Part shown: positions 27,045 to 36,490 of the stretch, one piece after another
Numbering within the stretch: position 1 is the first letter of the stretch
How the letters are laid out: every line of letters begins with the position of its first letter
Assembly (NCBI RefSeq): GCF_025398735.1
Contig: NZ_CP104694.1
Location: forward strand, 1,327,001 to 1,391,000
Reading direction: 5' to 3'
Source: Tahibacter amnicola
GTDB lineage: Bacteria > Pseudomonadota > Gammaproteobacteria > Xanthomonadales > Rhodanobacteraceae
Length of the DNA stretch: 64,000 bases
Translations under genes and position numbers: made by a program
Notes under the pieces: generated by a model
Databases searched by the model: none
Seen by the model: the letters and a program-made list of their open reading frames with translations, nothing else
What the model was told of the DNA's origin: nothing

Positions 27045-27674
27045 TCAGCCGCGTTTGCGTTCGATGCCCAGCGGCAGCGCATCGATGCGCGCGTATTCGG
27101 GCGTGGCGAAGGTCTCTGGGCGCGCCAGATAGTCGGCTGCCATTGCCGTCGCGTCGTTGCCCCAGAATGCCTCGTCGCCGATGAGCAGTGTCGGCACGCC
27201 GAACACGCCCGCCGCGAGTGCGCGCTCGGTGTTGTCGCGGACAGCCTCTTTCACGGCCGGCGCGGCCAGCGCCTGGGCAATGTCAGTAACCCCCAGCGAG
27301 CCGGCCACGGTTTGCAGTGACGCAGCGTCGGTGTCACGCCCTTCCTGCCAGATGTGCCGGAAAATGGCCTCGACAGCGGGCCAGTCGCCACCTGCAGCGA
27401 CGCACAGGCGCAGCGCCGGCAACGGATTGAACGGATGCGCCGGCGGAAACCGCAGGAGCGTGCCTTCCTGCGCCGCCAGCCACTGCACGAAGCGGTACGT
27501 GAAGCGGCGTTTTGCGGGAATTTCGGCGGGCCCAAGCTGGCCCAGCCGGTCGAGCACCGCGGCAAACAGGATCGGTACCGGCTCGATCGCCACGCGTTCG
27601 CGCAACGCCACCACCTTGGGCAATTGCAGCCAGGCAAACGGTGAAATGAAGTCGAAGTACCAGCTTGCCTGCAT
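27045..27674 (-). CDS. DsbA-family isomerase (2-hydroxychromene-2-carboxylate isomerase-like)
   Basis: A 209-residue thioredoxin-fold protein of the kappa-GST/HCCA isomerase group. It has FDFISPFAWLQL at the N-terminus, where Ser replaces the redox Cys of DsbA, and GVFGVPTLLIGDEAFWG near residue 160 with the cis-Pro. Members use glutathione, and some isomerise aromatic-degradation intermediates. No naphthalene genes are nearby, so the substrate is open. Convergent with the DUF3291 gene. Confidence 0.8.
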   Translation of the reverse strand: MQASWYFDFISPFAWLQLPKVVALRERVAIEPVPILFAAVLDRLGQLGPAEIPAKRRFTYRFVQWLAAQEGTLLRFPPAHPFNPLPALRLCVAAGGDWPAVEAIFRHIWQEGRDTDAASLQTVAGSLGVTDIAQALAAPAVKEAVRDNTERALAAGVFGVPTLLIGDEAFWGNDATAMAADYLARPETFATPEYARIDALPLGIERKRG

Positions 27675-27828
27675 GACGCGCGCTCCGGTGCTGTGATCGG
27701 TGCCGTGTCTTGTACGCGTCTGGAACGACCGCGTCGACCTCGATTATGGCGTCACGGCCTCGCGTGTCGCTTTGCGTGCATCCAGGGGCCGTCGCCAGGG
27801 TCACACTGGTACAGTGAGCCGGTACTGC

Positions 27829-27857
27829 ACGCCGGCGGGCGGAAGGCCTGCCGGCGT
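27829..27857 (-). terminator. Hairpin downstream of DUF1761 gene
   Basis: A 12-bp inverted repeat (ACGCCGGCGGGC against GCCTGCCGGCGT, one mismatch) with a 5-base loop, 12 bases beyond the stop codon. No clear T-run; probable intrinsic terminator or stability hairpin. Confidence 0.45.
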
Positions 27858-27868
27858 GGTGCGCCGCT

Positions 27869-28267
27869 TCACGGCAAGGCAGCGAGGATCACGCCGATCA
27901 CGGTGAACTGCAGCGTGTGGTAACCGCCGTCGATCAGGAACAGTTTCAGGCTGCGCCGGGCAAACAGGTAGTTGATCCCGAAACTGGAAGCGACCCAGCA
28001 CAAGCCCGCCGCAAAACCGGCACCCAGCCCCAGCGCCATGGGAGGTCGCGGCCCCAGGAACAGGGCAAACACCCAGGCGGCAAGAATACTCAACACGAAG
28101 GACAGCCCGAAGATGCGCGCCATGTTGCCGCGCTGCAGCTCTTCGTCCGTGAGCCCCACCTCCCGCTGCCACGCCCGCCCGAACAGCGCGGGTGAATACC
28201 AGATGCCGCCCAGAACGAATCCCGCCACTGCGGCGGCCAGCACGGCCCAATAATTGACGACTGGCAT
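27869..28267 (-). CDS. DUF1761 membrane protein
   Basis: A 132-residue inner-membrane protein with four hydrophobic helices. The family signature GFVLGGIWYSPALFGRAWQ lies in the first. Function unknown. It is preceded by the AraC regulator on the same strand with a 66-base gap, so the regulator could control it or both could be one transcript. Confidence 0.82.
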   Translation of the reverse strand: MPVVNYWAVLAAAVAGFVLGGIWYSPALFGRAWQREVGLTDEELQRGNMARIFGLSFVLSILAAWVFALFLGPRPPMALGLGAGFAAGLCWVASSFGINYLFARRSLKLFLIDGGYHTLQFTVIGVILAALP

Positions 28268-28333
28268 GAGGCTCCTCCCGTTGGAATGTGCGACGACAGT
28301 ACCGGGGCCGGTCGGCGGGGTATTGGAAAAATG

Positions 28334-29200
28334 TCACCTCACCACGACGCTGCCCGGATCCGGTTGCGACAGGCGCAGGAACTCGGCCGGAGTGGTTCCG
28401 GCGTACTGCTGGAACTCGTTGATGAAATGGGACTGGTCGAAATAGCCGCAGCGATTGGCCAGGTCAGCCCAGGTGTCCGGGTGCCCGCGGCCGAGCGCCT
28501 GAAGCGTGGCGCCGAAGCGTTGCAACCGCATGAGAGCCTTCGGTGGCAGGCCCACTTCGCGGCTGATCACGCCGGTCAGGTGCTTGCGGCTGTAACCGGA
28601 CTGCTGCGCCAGTTCCTGCGTGCGCAGGTTGCCACCGGCTTCGGCGATGCGCTGCATCGCCCAGTGCACCAGGGGGTGCACGCTCCGACCGGTCATCCCG
28701 ACATCGAGCAGCCAGTTTTCCACTAGGTCAAAGCGCGCAGTCGTATCCGGCGTGTGCAGGAGGCGTTCGCGCAGTTGCCGCGCGCTGACGCCGATGATGG
28801 CCTCCAGCGGTTCGGTGCGGTTGGCCAGCGCCGCCTGCGACCACGGCAGCAACGACGCCGCGCCCGTTGCGCTGAAGGCGACGCCCAGCAGCGCGCTGCC
28901 CTCGGGGGCCTCGGTATCGATGGGGCCTTCGTACAGGCCCGAAAACCAGAAGTCGTCGAAAACGATCCGGATTTCGGGTGGGCCCGGCAGCACCAGGAAC
29001 TGGGGAGGTCCGAGATTGACCAGAAGGTAGCTCTGCGTGCGCGGAAGAATGCGGTCGCGCTGGTACGCGACGCGCCCTTCGCCGTACCAGAACTGGGTGA
29101 CGTGCTGGCGCAGGGCCGGGTGCGGTCGACGCATGGTCACGGACCACTGCCCGAGGGCGGATTCGTGCCGATACACGGTGGAGGCCGATTGCCCGGTCAT
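28334..29200 (-). CDS. AraC family transcriptional regulator
   Basis: A 288-residue regulator. The N-terminal half (about 1-165) is a ligand-sensing domain of the type with FWYGEGR and a central GVAFSATGA motif. The C-terminal 100 residues hold two helix-turn-helix units: LAQQSGYSRKHLTGVISREVGLPP and LANRCGYFDQSHFINEFQQYAG, given as separate segments of one domain. Effector and targets unknown; the DUF1761 gene just downstream is a possible target. Confidence 0.88.
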   Translation of the reverse strand: MTGQSASTVYRHESALGQWSVTMRRPHPALRQHVTQFWYGEGRVAYQRDRILPRTQSYLLVNLGPPQFLVLPGPPEIRIVFDDFWFSGLYEGPIDTEAPEGSALLGVAFSATGAASLLPWSQAALANRTEPLEAIIGVSARQLRERLLHTPDTTARFDLVENWLLDVGMTGRSVHPLVHWAMQRIAEAGGNLRTQELAQQSGYSRKHLTGVISREVGLPPKALMRLQRFGATLQALGRGHPDTWADLANRCGYFDQSHFINEFQQYAGTTPAEFLRLSQPDPGSVVVR

Positions 29201-29242
29201 GCGTTGCCGTCGCGTGCGTTGCCTGGCGAGCGGAGAGAGAAA

Positions 29243-29267
29243 GCGGGCCTTCCCCGGGAAGGCCCGC
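29243..29267 (-). terminator. Intrinsic terminator of the TorF gene
   Basis: A perfect 11-bp stem (GCGGGCCTTCC) with a 3-base loop just past the TorF stop codon, followed on the minus strand by TTTCTCTCTC. Confidence 0.8.
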
Positions 29268-29275
29268 GCGAACGG

Positions 29276-29998
29276 TCAGAAATCTGCCGAAAGCGTGAGG
29301 ATGACGCGATCGTCGGCGAGCTTGCCGAAGATGTCTTCGCCGCCGCCGCTGGTGTCGGAATAGGACAGCGCAACCGTGAAGTGGCCCCAGGTCCGCTTCA
29401 CGCCCAGCACGGTCTCGGTGTAGCTGTGATCGTAGGAGTCATCCAGGTCGTAGTGACCCAGCGTCGCACTGAGGATGAATTCGTGCGGCAGCTCCCATGA
29501 ACCGGAAAGCCCGTAGTAGATCCCGGTTTCGTCGGTCGCGAACACATCGTTGCTGTAGCCGACCAGCAGGGAGTAGTTCTCCTTGAAGATGATCTTGGTC
29601 AGCAGCTCGTTGTAGTCGTAGTCGTAACCATCCTCGGTGCCGGGATAGTTGTAGCGGATGAACTGGAGGTCCAGCTTCCAGTCTTCGTTGATACCCCAGT
29701 TGTAGCCGATGAAGGTATCGACCTCCATGTCGGCGCCGTCGTCGTAGTCGGCGTTGTCGGGGGTGAAGTCGACGGCGGAACCCCACACGCCGGCATAGAA
29801 ACCGGATTCGTGCGAGTAGGTGACGCCGCCCTGGATGGCGGGGTCTTCCTGGTTCTGCGATACGCCTCGGAAGACGTAGTCGCTGGTGATAGCGGCGGTA
29901 AACGCGAATTTGTGCGGACTGGAGGACTCTTCCTGGGCGGCGGCAGTGCCGGCCAGGGCAATACCTGCGATAGCTACCCACAGTGCAGCTTTCTTCAC
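29276..29998 (-). CDS. TorF family putative porin
   Basis: A 240-residue outer-membrane beta-barrel precursor. Signal peptide about 1-21 (ending TAAAQ). The mature start FAFTAAITSDYVFRGVSQNQ is the family mark. The rest alternates hydrophobic and polar residues, with many Tyr, Asp and Gly, ending in the outer-membrane signature Phe (LTLSADF). Transport substrate unknown. It lies 106 bases after chpA on the same strand but has its own hairpin-separated region. Confidence 0.85.
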   Translation of the reverse strand: MKKAALWVAIAGIALAGTAAAQEESSSPHKFAFTAAITSDYVFRGVSQNQEDPAIQGGVTYSHESGFYAGVWGSAVDFTPDNADYDDGADMEVDTFIGYNWGINEDWKLDLQFIRYNYPGTEDGYDYDYNELLTKIIFKENYSLLVGYSNDVFATDETGIYYGLSGSWELPHEFILSATLGHYDLDDSYDHSYTETVLGVKRTWGHFTVALSYSDTSGGGEDIFGKLADDRVILTLSADF

Positions 29999-30073
29999 GA
30001 TGAATCTCCCATTGGGGTCGGGACGGTACGCATCATTGCTGATTTATGGTGTGTTCCACAATTGCCGGCGGCG

Positions 30074-30094
30074 CCGGGCCCGCTCCAGGCCCGG
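30074..30094 (-). terminator. Hairpin after chpA
   Basis: A 7-bp inverted repeat CCGGGCC/GGCCCGG around a 7-base loop, 11 bases past the chpA stop. No T-tract; weak evidence for a terminator. Confidence 0.35.
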
Positions 30095-30104
30095 GTGGAT
30101 CCGC

Positions 30105-33100
30105 TCAGGCCGCGGCGGCAGCGCCGCCGATGCTGCGCTCGATCAGACGCAGCAGGTCCTCCTCGGAATAGGGTTTGGAAAGGATGGTGTCCACGCCGGC
30201 ATCGCGCGCCAGTTCCCGGTGGCGCTCGGTGGTACGCGAGGTGATCATGACCACGGGGATGTTCCGGGTCGACGGGTTCTTGCGGATGAACGAGGTGAGC
30301 TCCAGGCCGTTCATGCGCGGCATTTCCAGGTCGACCAGCATCAGGTTGGGACGCCGTTCGCGCACACGCTCGACCGCCTCCAGGCCATCACGGGCCGTGG
30401 TGGCCTCGAAGCCGGCGTCCACCACCAGCTGTTCGAGCGAGCGGCGCACGCTGAGGGAGTCATCCACGATCAGGATCAGTGGCGCCTCCACCGGCGTTGC
30501 CTCGACCAGGGTTTCGATCTGGCCCTGGCGCAGACGCTCGTGGACACCGATCACCTCCAGCAGGTCAACCACGGGGGCGACGGCGCCGTTACCGAGGATG
30601 GTCGCACCGAGCACGCCGGGCAGGGGCGGTACGCAGGCGCCCAGCCCCTTGACGATGACCGAGCGCGCTTCGCCGAGACGGTCCACGATGATGAGCGCAC
30701 TGCCGCGCGGCCCGGCCTTGGCCATCAGCGCCGAGTGGCGCGCGCGGCGCACGGGTGCGCCGGAATAGCCGAGCAGGTTCTCCAGGCCGTATACCGGCAA
30801 TGTCTGTTTCTGTACCTGTGCAAAAAGCTGCCCGTCCTTCTCGAGGAAGTCGCCCGGTTCCAGTGCAATCAGGCGCTCGATGCCATGCAGGACCAGCGCC
30901 ACGGTGGCGAAGTCCGTCTGGGTCAGCAGCACCTCGGCGACCACCTGGCTGACCGGCAGCTGGATTTCGAACTCGCAGCCCTGGCCCGGTTCGGTCTTCA
31001 GGGTCAGCGAGCCCTTCAACTGGGCGATGCTGCGATGGACGATGTCCATGCCGATACCGCGGCCCGAGGTCTGCGTGACCTCGTTGCGGGTGGAAAAGCC
31101 GGGCCGGAAGATCAGCTGACTGATCTGTTCCGGCGTGACCGGCTGGTCCGCTGCGATCAGGCCGCGCTCGATTCCCTTGCGGTGAATCGCTTCCAGATCG
31201 AGCCCGCGGCCGTCGTCGGTGCAGCGGATGCGCACGACGCCGGCGTCGCGCTGGAACGACAGGGCGATGTGCCCGTGATCCGGCTTGCCGCTGGCGCGGC
31301 GTTCCTCGGGGTATTCGATACCGTGATCGACCGAGTTGCGCAGCATGTGTATGAGCGGTTCGGCGAGCCGGTCGATAATCTCGTGATCGACTGCCGTGGT
31401 TTCGCCGTCGAAGTGGATATCGCATTGCTTGCCGAGCTGGCGCGCGGTTTGCCGCACGACGCGCTGCAGGCGCGGTAGCAGGCCGGAAACGGGCAGGGTG
31501 CGGGTCTTGAGCACCTGGCCCTGGAGGTCCAGGTGAATCCGGTCTTGCAAGGACAGCAGGTCGCGCAATTCGACGATGTCCTGGCCCACGTCATTGTTGG
31601 TGGTGCGGGCGTCGACGCTCGCTTCGACCAGTCGCAGGGTCACCGTGTGCAATTCGTTGTAGCGGTCCATTTCCAGGGCGTCGAGCTCGTCGCCCATGCC
31701 CAGCCGCACCGAACCGACGGCGGCGCCGCGGACTTCCACCAGTTGCTGCAATTCCGCCACGAGGGTCTGCAGTGCTTCGTTCTGGCCGGCGATTTCGCCG
31801 GCGCGCTGGTCGATGCGCGCGACGCGGTTTTCAATCTGTCGGGCGTAGATCACCGCTTCGCCGGTGAGTCGCAACAGATGATCGAGCAGGCTCATCGGCA
31901 CGGTGATGGTCTGCTCCGGGGCGACTTCCGGCGCGAGGTCCTCCGCAGCCGCCGGCGCGGGCGTTTCACCCACTGGGGCTTCGGCGACGGGTGCGGCCTG
32001 CGGCCGCTCTGCCGTCGCGGAGACCGATTCACCCAGCAGCGCATTCGCCCAGTTCAGTACGCTCTGCAGCACTTCCAGCGCGTTGTCGGGCTGCGGGCCG
32101 CGCCGCAGCACGAAATCGCTCATCGACTCCAGGCAGTCTGCCGACTCGACGAGTACGTCCGCGAGTTCAGCGACCGGTATGCCGGGTTCCTCGGCCAGCT
32201 TGATCAGGATCTCTTCGAGGTTGTGCGTCAGGTTGGCGATGCCGCGCACGCCGACGATGTTCCCGTCGCCCTTGAGGGTGTGCGCGATGCGGCGTGCCGC
32301 ATCGAGGTCGTCCGCATCGCCGGTCCGCACGAACCGCTGGATGCGCGCGGAAAACTCGCTGGCGCGCCCCGGCAGCTCGTGCAGCATGCCGGCCAGAACG
32401 GTCGGAAGGACGTCTTCGGCGATATCGAGTGCGATATCGTCGGGTTCGGCCAGCGTCTTGCGCGCGGCCTTGAGCGCCGGATCCAGGCCGATCGCCACGT
32501 TGACCAGCAGGTCGACCAGTGACTCGACCTGTGGCGGCGAGACGCCCCACGGCTGTGCTACACAAAGCGTTGCAGCGAGATCCGTCGCGGCTGAGCGTTC
32601 CGTCGGTGACTGCAGGTAGCCGATCAGCATCACCGGCCATTCGCCCAGCAGGGACAATGCGTCCGGATCGAGCGGTTCGCTACTGTTGCCGTACTGTTCG
32701 AGCGCGCCACTGAAGTGGATGCAGACACGCTCGAGGCCGGGCAGATTCAAGGCCTCGGCCGCCGCGGTGATCAGGTCGAATTGCTCGCGGTAGGCGGCAA
32801 TGGCTTCCATCTGTCCCGCCAGGTCGTCGCTGTACTGCACTTGTCCCGCCAAGGGCAGCAGCTGCGACGATACGGCCTCGATGACCAGCTCAAGCTCTTC
32901 GGGAGCGACCCAGGCAACGGCGTTGGCGTCCGTTTCAGCGAACGCCGGTTCGTCCGCCTGCGGCGAGGCCCCCCACGCGTCCGCCGCGACGTCGCCGGGT
33001 TCCGGCAACTCTTCGCCGAGCGGGAAGCTGGCATCGGGTTCGGTATCGCCCAGGAAGGTGTGGTCCTCGCCGATGGCCAATCCGGTGTCTTCGTCCGATT

Positions 33101-33914
33101 GGGCGATGACAGGGTCTTCCTCGCCAATCGAAAACCCGTCCGATGTTCCGCCGATCGCAAAACCTGGGCCATCCTCTTCCGTGTCGATCGCGGCGTAGCG
33201 GTCGGTGTGTCCGGCCGGGACGGCACCGATGGCCAATCCGGTGTCTTCGTCCGGGCGCGCGGCGAAGGCGGCTTCCTCGCCGATGGCAAACCCGTTCGGT
33301 GGTGCGCCGATCGCGAAACCGGATTCATCCGCAGCCGCGCTGACCACGAATCCGGAACCCTCCGCATCCGCCGGATACATCGGTTCCTGCGCTTCCGCGG
33401 CCACCGGCGGTGACGCTGGCGGGATCACATCGTCGGTTGCAGGGACGTGTCCCACCACGCGCAGCGGTGCCTGGCTCGCTGCTGCCATTGCCGCTGCGCA
33501 GGCCTCGCGCGCGAGGCGGTCCGCGTCGCGCGCGAGCCGCTCACGCACCAGCGAGGTGAGTTCGCTGGGAAGGTTGGGGAACCAGGATATCGCCAGCAGG
33601 TCATCCAGCACCGCCGAGCTGTGTGCCGAATCGGTCTGCCCCATGGCGTAGACAGTCAGGTCGCCGATGAAGGCGGCGAAGCGCTCGGCATCTTCCGAAC
33701 GCATCGCGCCCGGCGGGCGCCGGCCCTGCACTTTGCGTAGCAGTCGCATCACATAAAAGATGCCCTGCAAGCCGTGGGCGGTGCTTTCGTTCTCCAGCTC
33801 CTGCAACGCGCTGTCGAGCGTCGCCGTGGGCGTGCCGAGCTCCTCGTCGAGCACGGACGCGGCAAGGTGCGCGATTCCGTCAATAAGCCGATCGATATGT
33901 CCGTCGGAGATCAT
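30105..33914 (-). CDS. chpA: Hybrid chemotaxis kinase of the Pil-Chp type (short ChpA)
   Basis: A 1,269-residue CheA-type histidine kinase. In order: an N-terminal helical part (1-150); a low-complexity acidic linker with an internal duplication (about 187-305); a degenerate Hpt-like part (330-520); one clear Hpt domain with phosphoacceptor His545 (IAHTLKGDG); dimerisation region (about 670-800); ATPase with N860 and D863 in MLRNSVDHG, then DDGRGLD and GRGIGMDIV; a CheW-like domain (about 995-1125); and a receiver with Asp1195 (LMLVDLEMPRM). Only one Hpt domain is clear, whereas the ChpA of Pseudomonas aeruginosa is about twice as long with several. It probably passes phosphate to PilG/PilH to steer twitching or surface sensing. 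Confidence 0.9.
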   Translation of the reverse strand: MISDGHIDRLIDGIAHLAASVLDEELGTPTATLDSALQELENESTAHGLQGIFYVMRLLRKVQGRRPPGAMRSEDAERFAAFIGDLTVYAMGQTDSAHSSAVLDDLLAISWFPNLPSELTSLVRERLARDADRLAREACAAAMAAASQAPLRVVGHVPATDDVIPPASPPVAAEAQEPMYPADAEGSGFVVSAAADESGFAIGAPPNGFAIGEEAAFAARPDEDTGLAIGAVPAGHTDRYAAIDTEEDGPGFAIGGTSDGFSIGEEDPVIAQSDEDTGLAIGEDHTFLGDTEPDASFPLGEELPEPGDVAADAWGASPQADEPAFAETDANAVAWVAPEELELVIEAVSSQLLPLAGQVQYSDDLAGQMEAIAAYREQFDLITAAAEALNLPGLERVCIHFSGALEQYGNSSEPLDPDALSLLGEWPVMLIGYLQSPTERSAATDLAATLCVAQPWGVSPPQVESLVDLLVNVAIGLDPALKAARKTLAEPDDIALDIAEDVLPTVLAGMLHELPGRASEFSARIQRFVRTGDADDLDAARRIAHTLKGDGNIVGVRGIANLTHNLEEILIKLAEEPGIPVAELADVLVESADCLESMSDFVLRRGPQPDNALEVLQSVLNWANALLGESVSATAERPQAAPVAEAPVGETPAPAAAEDLAPEVAPEQTITVPMSLLDHLLRLTGEAVIYARQIENRVARIDQRAGEIAGQNEALQTLVAELQQLVEVRGAAVGSVRLGMGDELDALEMDRYNELHTVTLRLVEASVDARTTNNDVGQDIVELRDLLSLQDRIHLDLQGQVLKTRTLPVSGLLPRLQRVVRQTARQLGKQCDIHFDGETTAVDHEIIDRLAEPLIHMLRNSVDHGIEYPEERRASGKPDHGHIALSFQRDAGVVRIRCTDDGRGLDLEAIHRKGIERGLIAADQPVTPEQISQLIFRPGFSTRNEVTQTSGRGIGMDIVHRSIAQLKGSLTLKTEPGQGCEFEIQLPVSQVVAEVLLTQTDFATVALVLHGIERLIALEPGDFLEKDGQLFAQVQKQTLPVYGLENLLGYSGAPVRRARHSALMAKAGPRGSALIIVDRLGEARSVIVKGLGACVPPLPGVLGATILGNGAVAPVVDLLEVIGVHERLRQGQIETLVEATPVEAPLILIVDDSLSVRRSLEQLVVDAGFEATTARDGLEAVERVRERRPNLMLVDLEMPRMNGLELTSFIRKNPSTRNIPVVMITSRTTERHRELARDAGVDTILSKPYSEEDLLRLIERSIGGAAAAA
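33069..33320 (-). repeat. Intragenic duplication in chpA (52-codon period)
   Basis: Residues 199-230 and 251-282 of the kinase repeat the same pattern: GFAIG, four residues, G[FA/FS]IGEE, then DEDTGLAIG. The GFAIG-type pentapeptide occurs at 199, 208, 226, 251, 260 and 278. Corresponding residues are exactly 52 apart. It lies in the acidic linker before the Hpt domain. Confidence 0.8.
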
Positions 33915-33959
33915 GGCCTGGTTCCGATGAGCCTGTAGCCGCTGGGACGACCGGGTCCG

Positions 33960-36488
33960 TTATGAGGACGGCAGCGTGAACACGCGGACCGATTCGAGCA
34001 GGCCCGAGGCGTACTCGCTCAGGTTGCGCGTTTCCTTGGCCTGCGTTGCCAGCTGTTCGGTCGTCAGGCGTGTGGCCTCCTGAATCTGGTGTGCACGGGA
34101 TTGCAGCACGTCCGAGGCCTTTGACTGCTCTTCGGTGGTGTGTGCAATATCGCGGACCGAGCTCACCAGGAGGTCGGTCTTCTCCTCCGTGGTGCGCATC
34201 TGCTCACCGGCGCGTTCAGCCATCTTGGAAATTTCCACGACCTGCGTGATGGCGCGGTTGATGGCGTCCACCGTGTCGACGGTTTCGGACTGGATTGCGC
34301 CGACGAGGTTGGAGATCTGCTGCGTGGCGGTTCGTGCGCTCTCGGCCAGTCGCTTCACTTCGTCCGCCACCACCGCGTACGCGCGGCCTGCCTCACCGGC
34401 CGCCACGGCCTGCATACTGGTGTTGAGGGCCAGCATCGAGGTGCGTTCGGCGATCGTGCCGATCAGGTTCACCGCCACGGTAATTTCCTGCGAGCGCTCG
34501 CCCAGGCGCTTGATGCGCTTTTCCGTCTCTCGAATCAGGTCGCGGGATGCCGAGATGCCGCCGACCGTTTCGCGCACCGATGCCAGTGCCTGGCGGGTCG
34601 AGCGGATCGCTTCTTCCGCCGCGGTATCGGCGCGGACAGCACGTTCTGCAATTTCCTTCAGGGCGCGGGCCGCGGATCCCAGCTCGTCCGAGGCCTGCTG
34701 GATTTCCTTCGAGCCCTTGACCGCCACCGCCATCGCCGACTCGGAACGTTGCCGCACCCGTCCGGACGCGTCCGCCACCTTGTTGGAAATGTCGTCCACC
34801 CGCCGGAGCACGTTGGCGGTTTCGCGGGTCATCATGTTCAGGGCGTCCGAAATGGCGCCAGTCACGTCGGGCGTCACGGGCACCTTCACGGTAAGGTCGC
34901 GGGCGCTGAGTCGGCTCACCGCCTGCATGATTTCGATTACCGAGTGGTTGAGGCTTTCCGACTCGCGCGCGGCCTCTGCCAGCGTCGACACACGTTCGTC
35001 GAGCAGTTTGTCGAGCGCGGCGCCCAGCTCGCCCAGTTCGTCGGTCGTGGGCAGGTGGGAACGTGCGGACAGGTCGCCCTGGGTCAGCTTCGTTACGGTC
35101 GACTGCAGCGTGCCGATCGGCCGGTTGATCGACCGCGCCAGCCGGGTGGCGAAGAATGCCGCCGCTGCCAGCACCAGCGCCAGCGTAACGATCGTGGCAT
35201 AGAGCACCGTCCGGAACAGGCCTGCAATCGGCGCAAAGGCTTCCGCTGCGTCAATTTCCGCCAGGAGTGCCCATTTCTGACCGAGGATGTTGATCGGCGT
35301 GTACGCGCTGAGCACCGGAATGCCGCGGTAGTCGGGGAACACACCGTATCCCGTCTTGCCGGCGAGGCCGTCGGCGATACCCTGTGTGCTCATGCGTTGC
35401 AGACCGATGTTCGAGTTCTTCGCATCAATGCGCTTCTGCAGTTCGGCCGGCACGCCTGACATCGTCAGCGATGCCATGTAGTCGTTCTTCTGCTCGATCA
35501 GGAAGCGGCTGATACTGCGCGGCGTGGAGTCGGGGCCGACCATGTAGATTTCGCCTGAGTTGCCAAGACCTGCTTCGCGCCATTTGCGGTCGAATGTCAT
35601 GATCTTGTTGATCTGGTCGATCGGCACCTGCACCAGCAGCACGCCGATCTTCTTGCCACCTTCAAACAGCGGCGTGGACATGAACGCCGCCTGGTCCTCG
35701 TACGATGGAAGGTAGGTGGCGTAGTCGGTGAGGTAGAAGAAGTCCGGTGTGGTTGCGTCGCGCGCGGCGCGGAACGCCTCGCCGAACTGGGTTTTCGCGT
35801 ACGGCCCGTTGAGCAGGGAGGTGGCGAAGTCCAGTTCCTTGAAGTAGGTGTAGACGAGGTTGCCGGTTTCCACATCCGCCAGGAAGATGTCGTAGAAGGC
35901 GAACTGCGTCACCACCTCGCGCATGAAGGGGTGGAGCTGCTGGTGCGCCTGCGTGTACGCGGAACCGTCCGGGGATGCGTCGAGATTGTTCTTGCTGCCC
36001 AGCGGATTCGGGTTGGCGGCGATGTAGTGATACTGCAGCGCGATCGTGGCATCCGGCAGCTGGGTCAGGATGGGGCCCATGTCCACGTCGGAGCCCGGGT
36101 TACGCTTGCTGTATTCCTGGACGAAGTCGCCAGCGTAGTATTTTTCCAGTCGTGCCCTGGCATCGGCGACGTTGAAGCCGGGGGCCATTACCGGTGCGTT
36201 GAACGCAGCGGTCAGGGACTTGATACCACGCTGCACTTCGGGGGCGTGGGCCACCACCTGGACAGTCTTGCGCAGGCTGTCGAAATACGCCTGGATTTCT
36301 GACTGTTTCACCGCGCGCAGCGAGATGAGCTGATCTTCTGCGCGTTGCTCCAGGGATCGTCGTGCCGAGGTCAGCGCCAGTGCCGCAATCACGATGGCAG
36401 CCAGTAGTACCGGGACACTGGCCAGCGCCAGCGAGCCGTATTGCACGCGACCACGAATGGTCTGGAACGCACGAATGGAAATAGCCAT
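33960..36488 (-). CDS. Methyl-accepting chemoreceptor with large periplasmic sensor (PilJ position)
   Basis: An 842-residue receptor. First membrane helix about 18-40. A large periplasmic region (about 45-420) with the Cache-type opening SEIQAYFDSLRKTVQVVAHAP. Second helix about 427-447, a HAMP at about 448-500 and a second HAMP-like stretch near 512-560. The signalling coiled coil has its tip at 676-712 (ERTSMLALNTSMQAVAAGEAG). It occupies the place of pilJ, but PilJ is shorter and has a different periplasmic module. Start: the ATG at 36488, two bases after the stop of the CheW gene. No CheR or CheB gene is adjacent. Confidence 0.87.
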   Translation of the reverse strand: MAISIRAFQTIRGRVQYGSLALASVPVLLAAIVIAALALTSARRSLEQRAEDQLISLRAVKQSEIQAYFDSLRKTVQVVAHAPEVQRGIKSLTAAFNAPVMAPGFNVADARARLEKYYAGDFVQEYSKRNPGSDVDMGPILTQLPDATIALQYHYIAANPNPLGSKNNLDASPDGSAYTQAHQQLHPFMREVVTQFAFYDIFLADVETGNLVYTYFKELDFATSLLNGPYAKTQFGEAFRAARDATTPDFFYLTDYATYLPSYEDQAAFMSTPLFEGGKKIGVLLVQVPIDQINKIMTFDRKWREAGLGNSGEIYMVGPDSTPRSISRFLIEQKNDYMASLTMSGVPAELQKRIDAKNSNIGLQRMSTQGIADGLAGKTGYGVFPDYRGIPVLSAYTPINILGQKWALLAEIDAAEAFAPIAGLFRTVLYATIVTLALVLAAAAFFATRLARSINRPIGTLQSTVTKLTQGDLSARSHLPTTDELGELGAALDKLLDERVSTLAEAARESESLNHSVIEIMQAVSRLSARDLTVKVPVTPDVTGAISDALNMMTRETANVLRRVDDISNKVADASGRVRQRSESAMAVAVKGSKEIQQASDELGSAARALKEIAERAVRADTAAEEAIRSTRQALASVRETVGGISASRDLIRETEKRIKRLGERSQEITVAVNLIGTIAERTSMLALNTSMQAVAAGEAGRAYAVVADEVKRLAESARTATQQISNLVGAIQSETVDTVDAINRAITQVVEISKMAERAGEQMRTTEEKTDLLVSSVRDIAHTTEEQSKASDVLQSRAHQIQEATRLTTEQLATQAKETRNLSEYASGLLESVRVFTLPSS

Positions 36489-36490
36489 GA

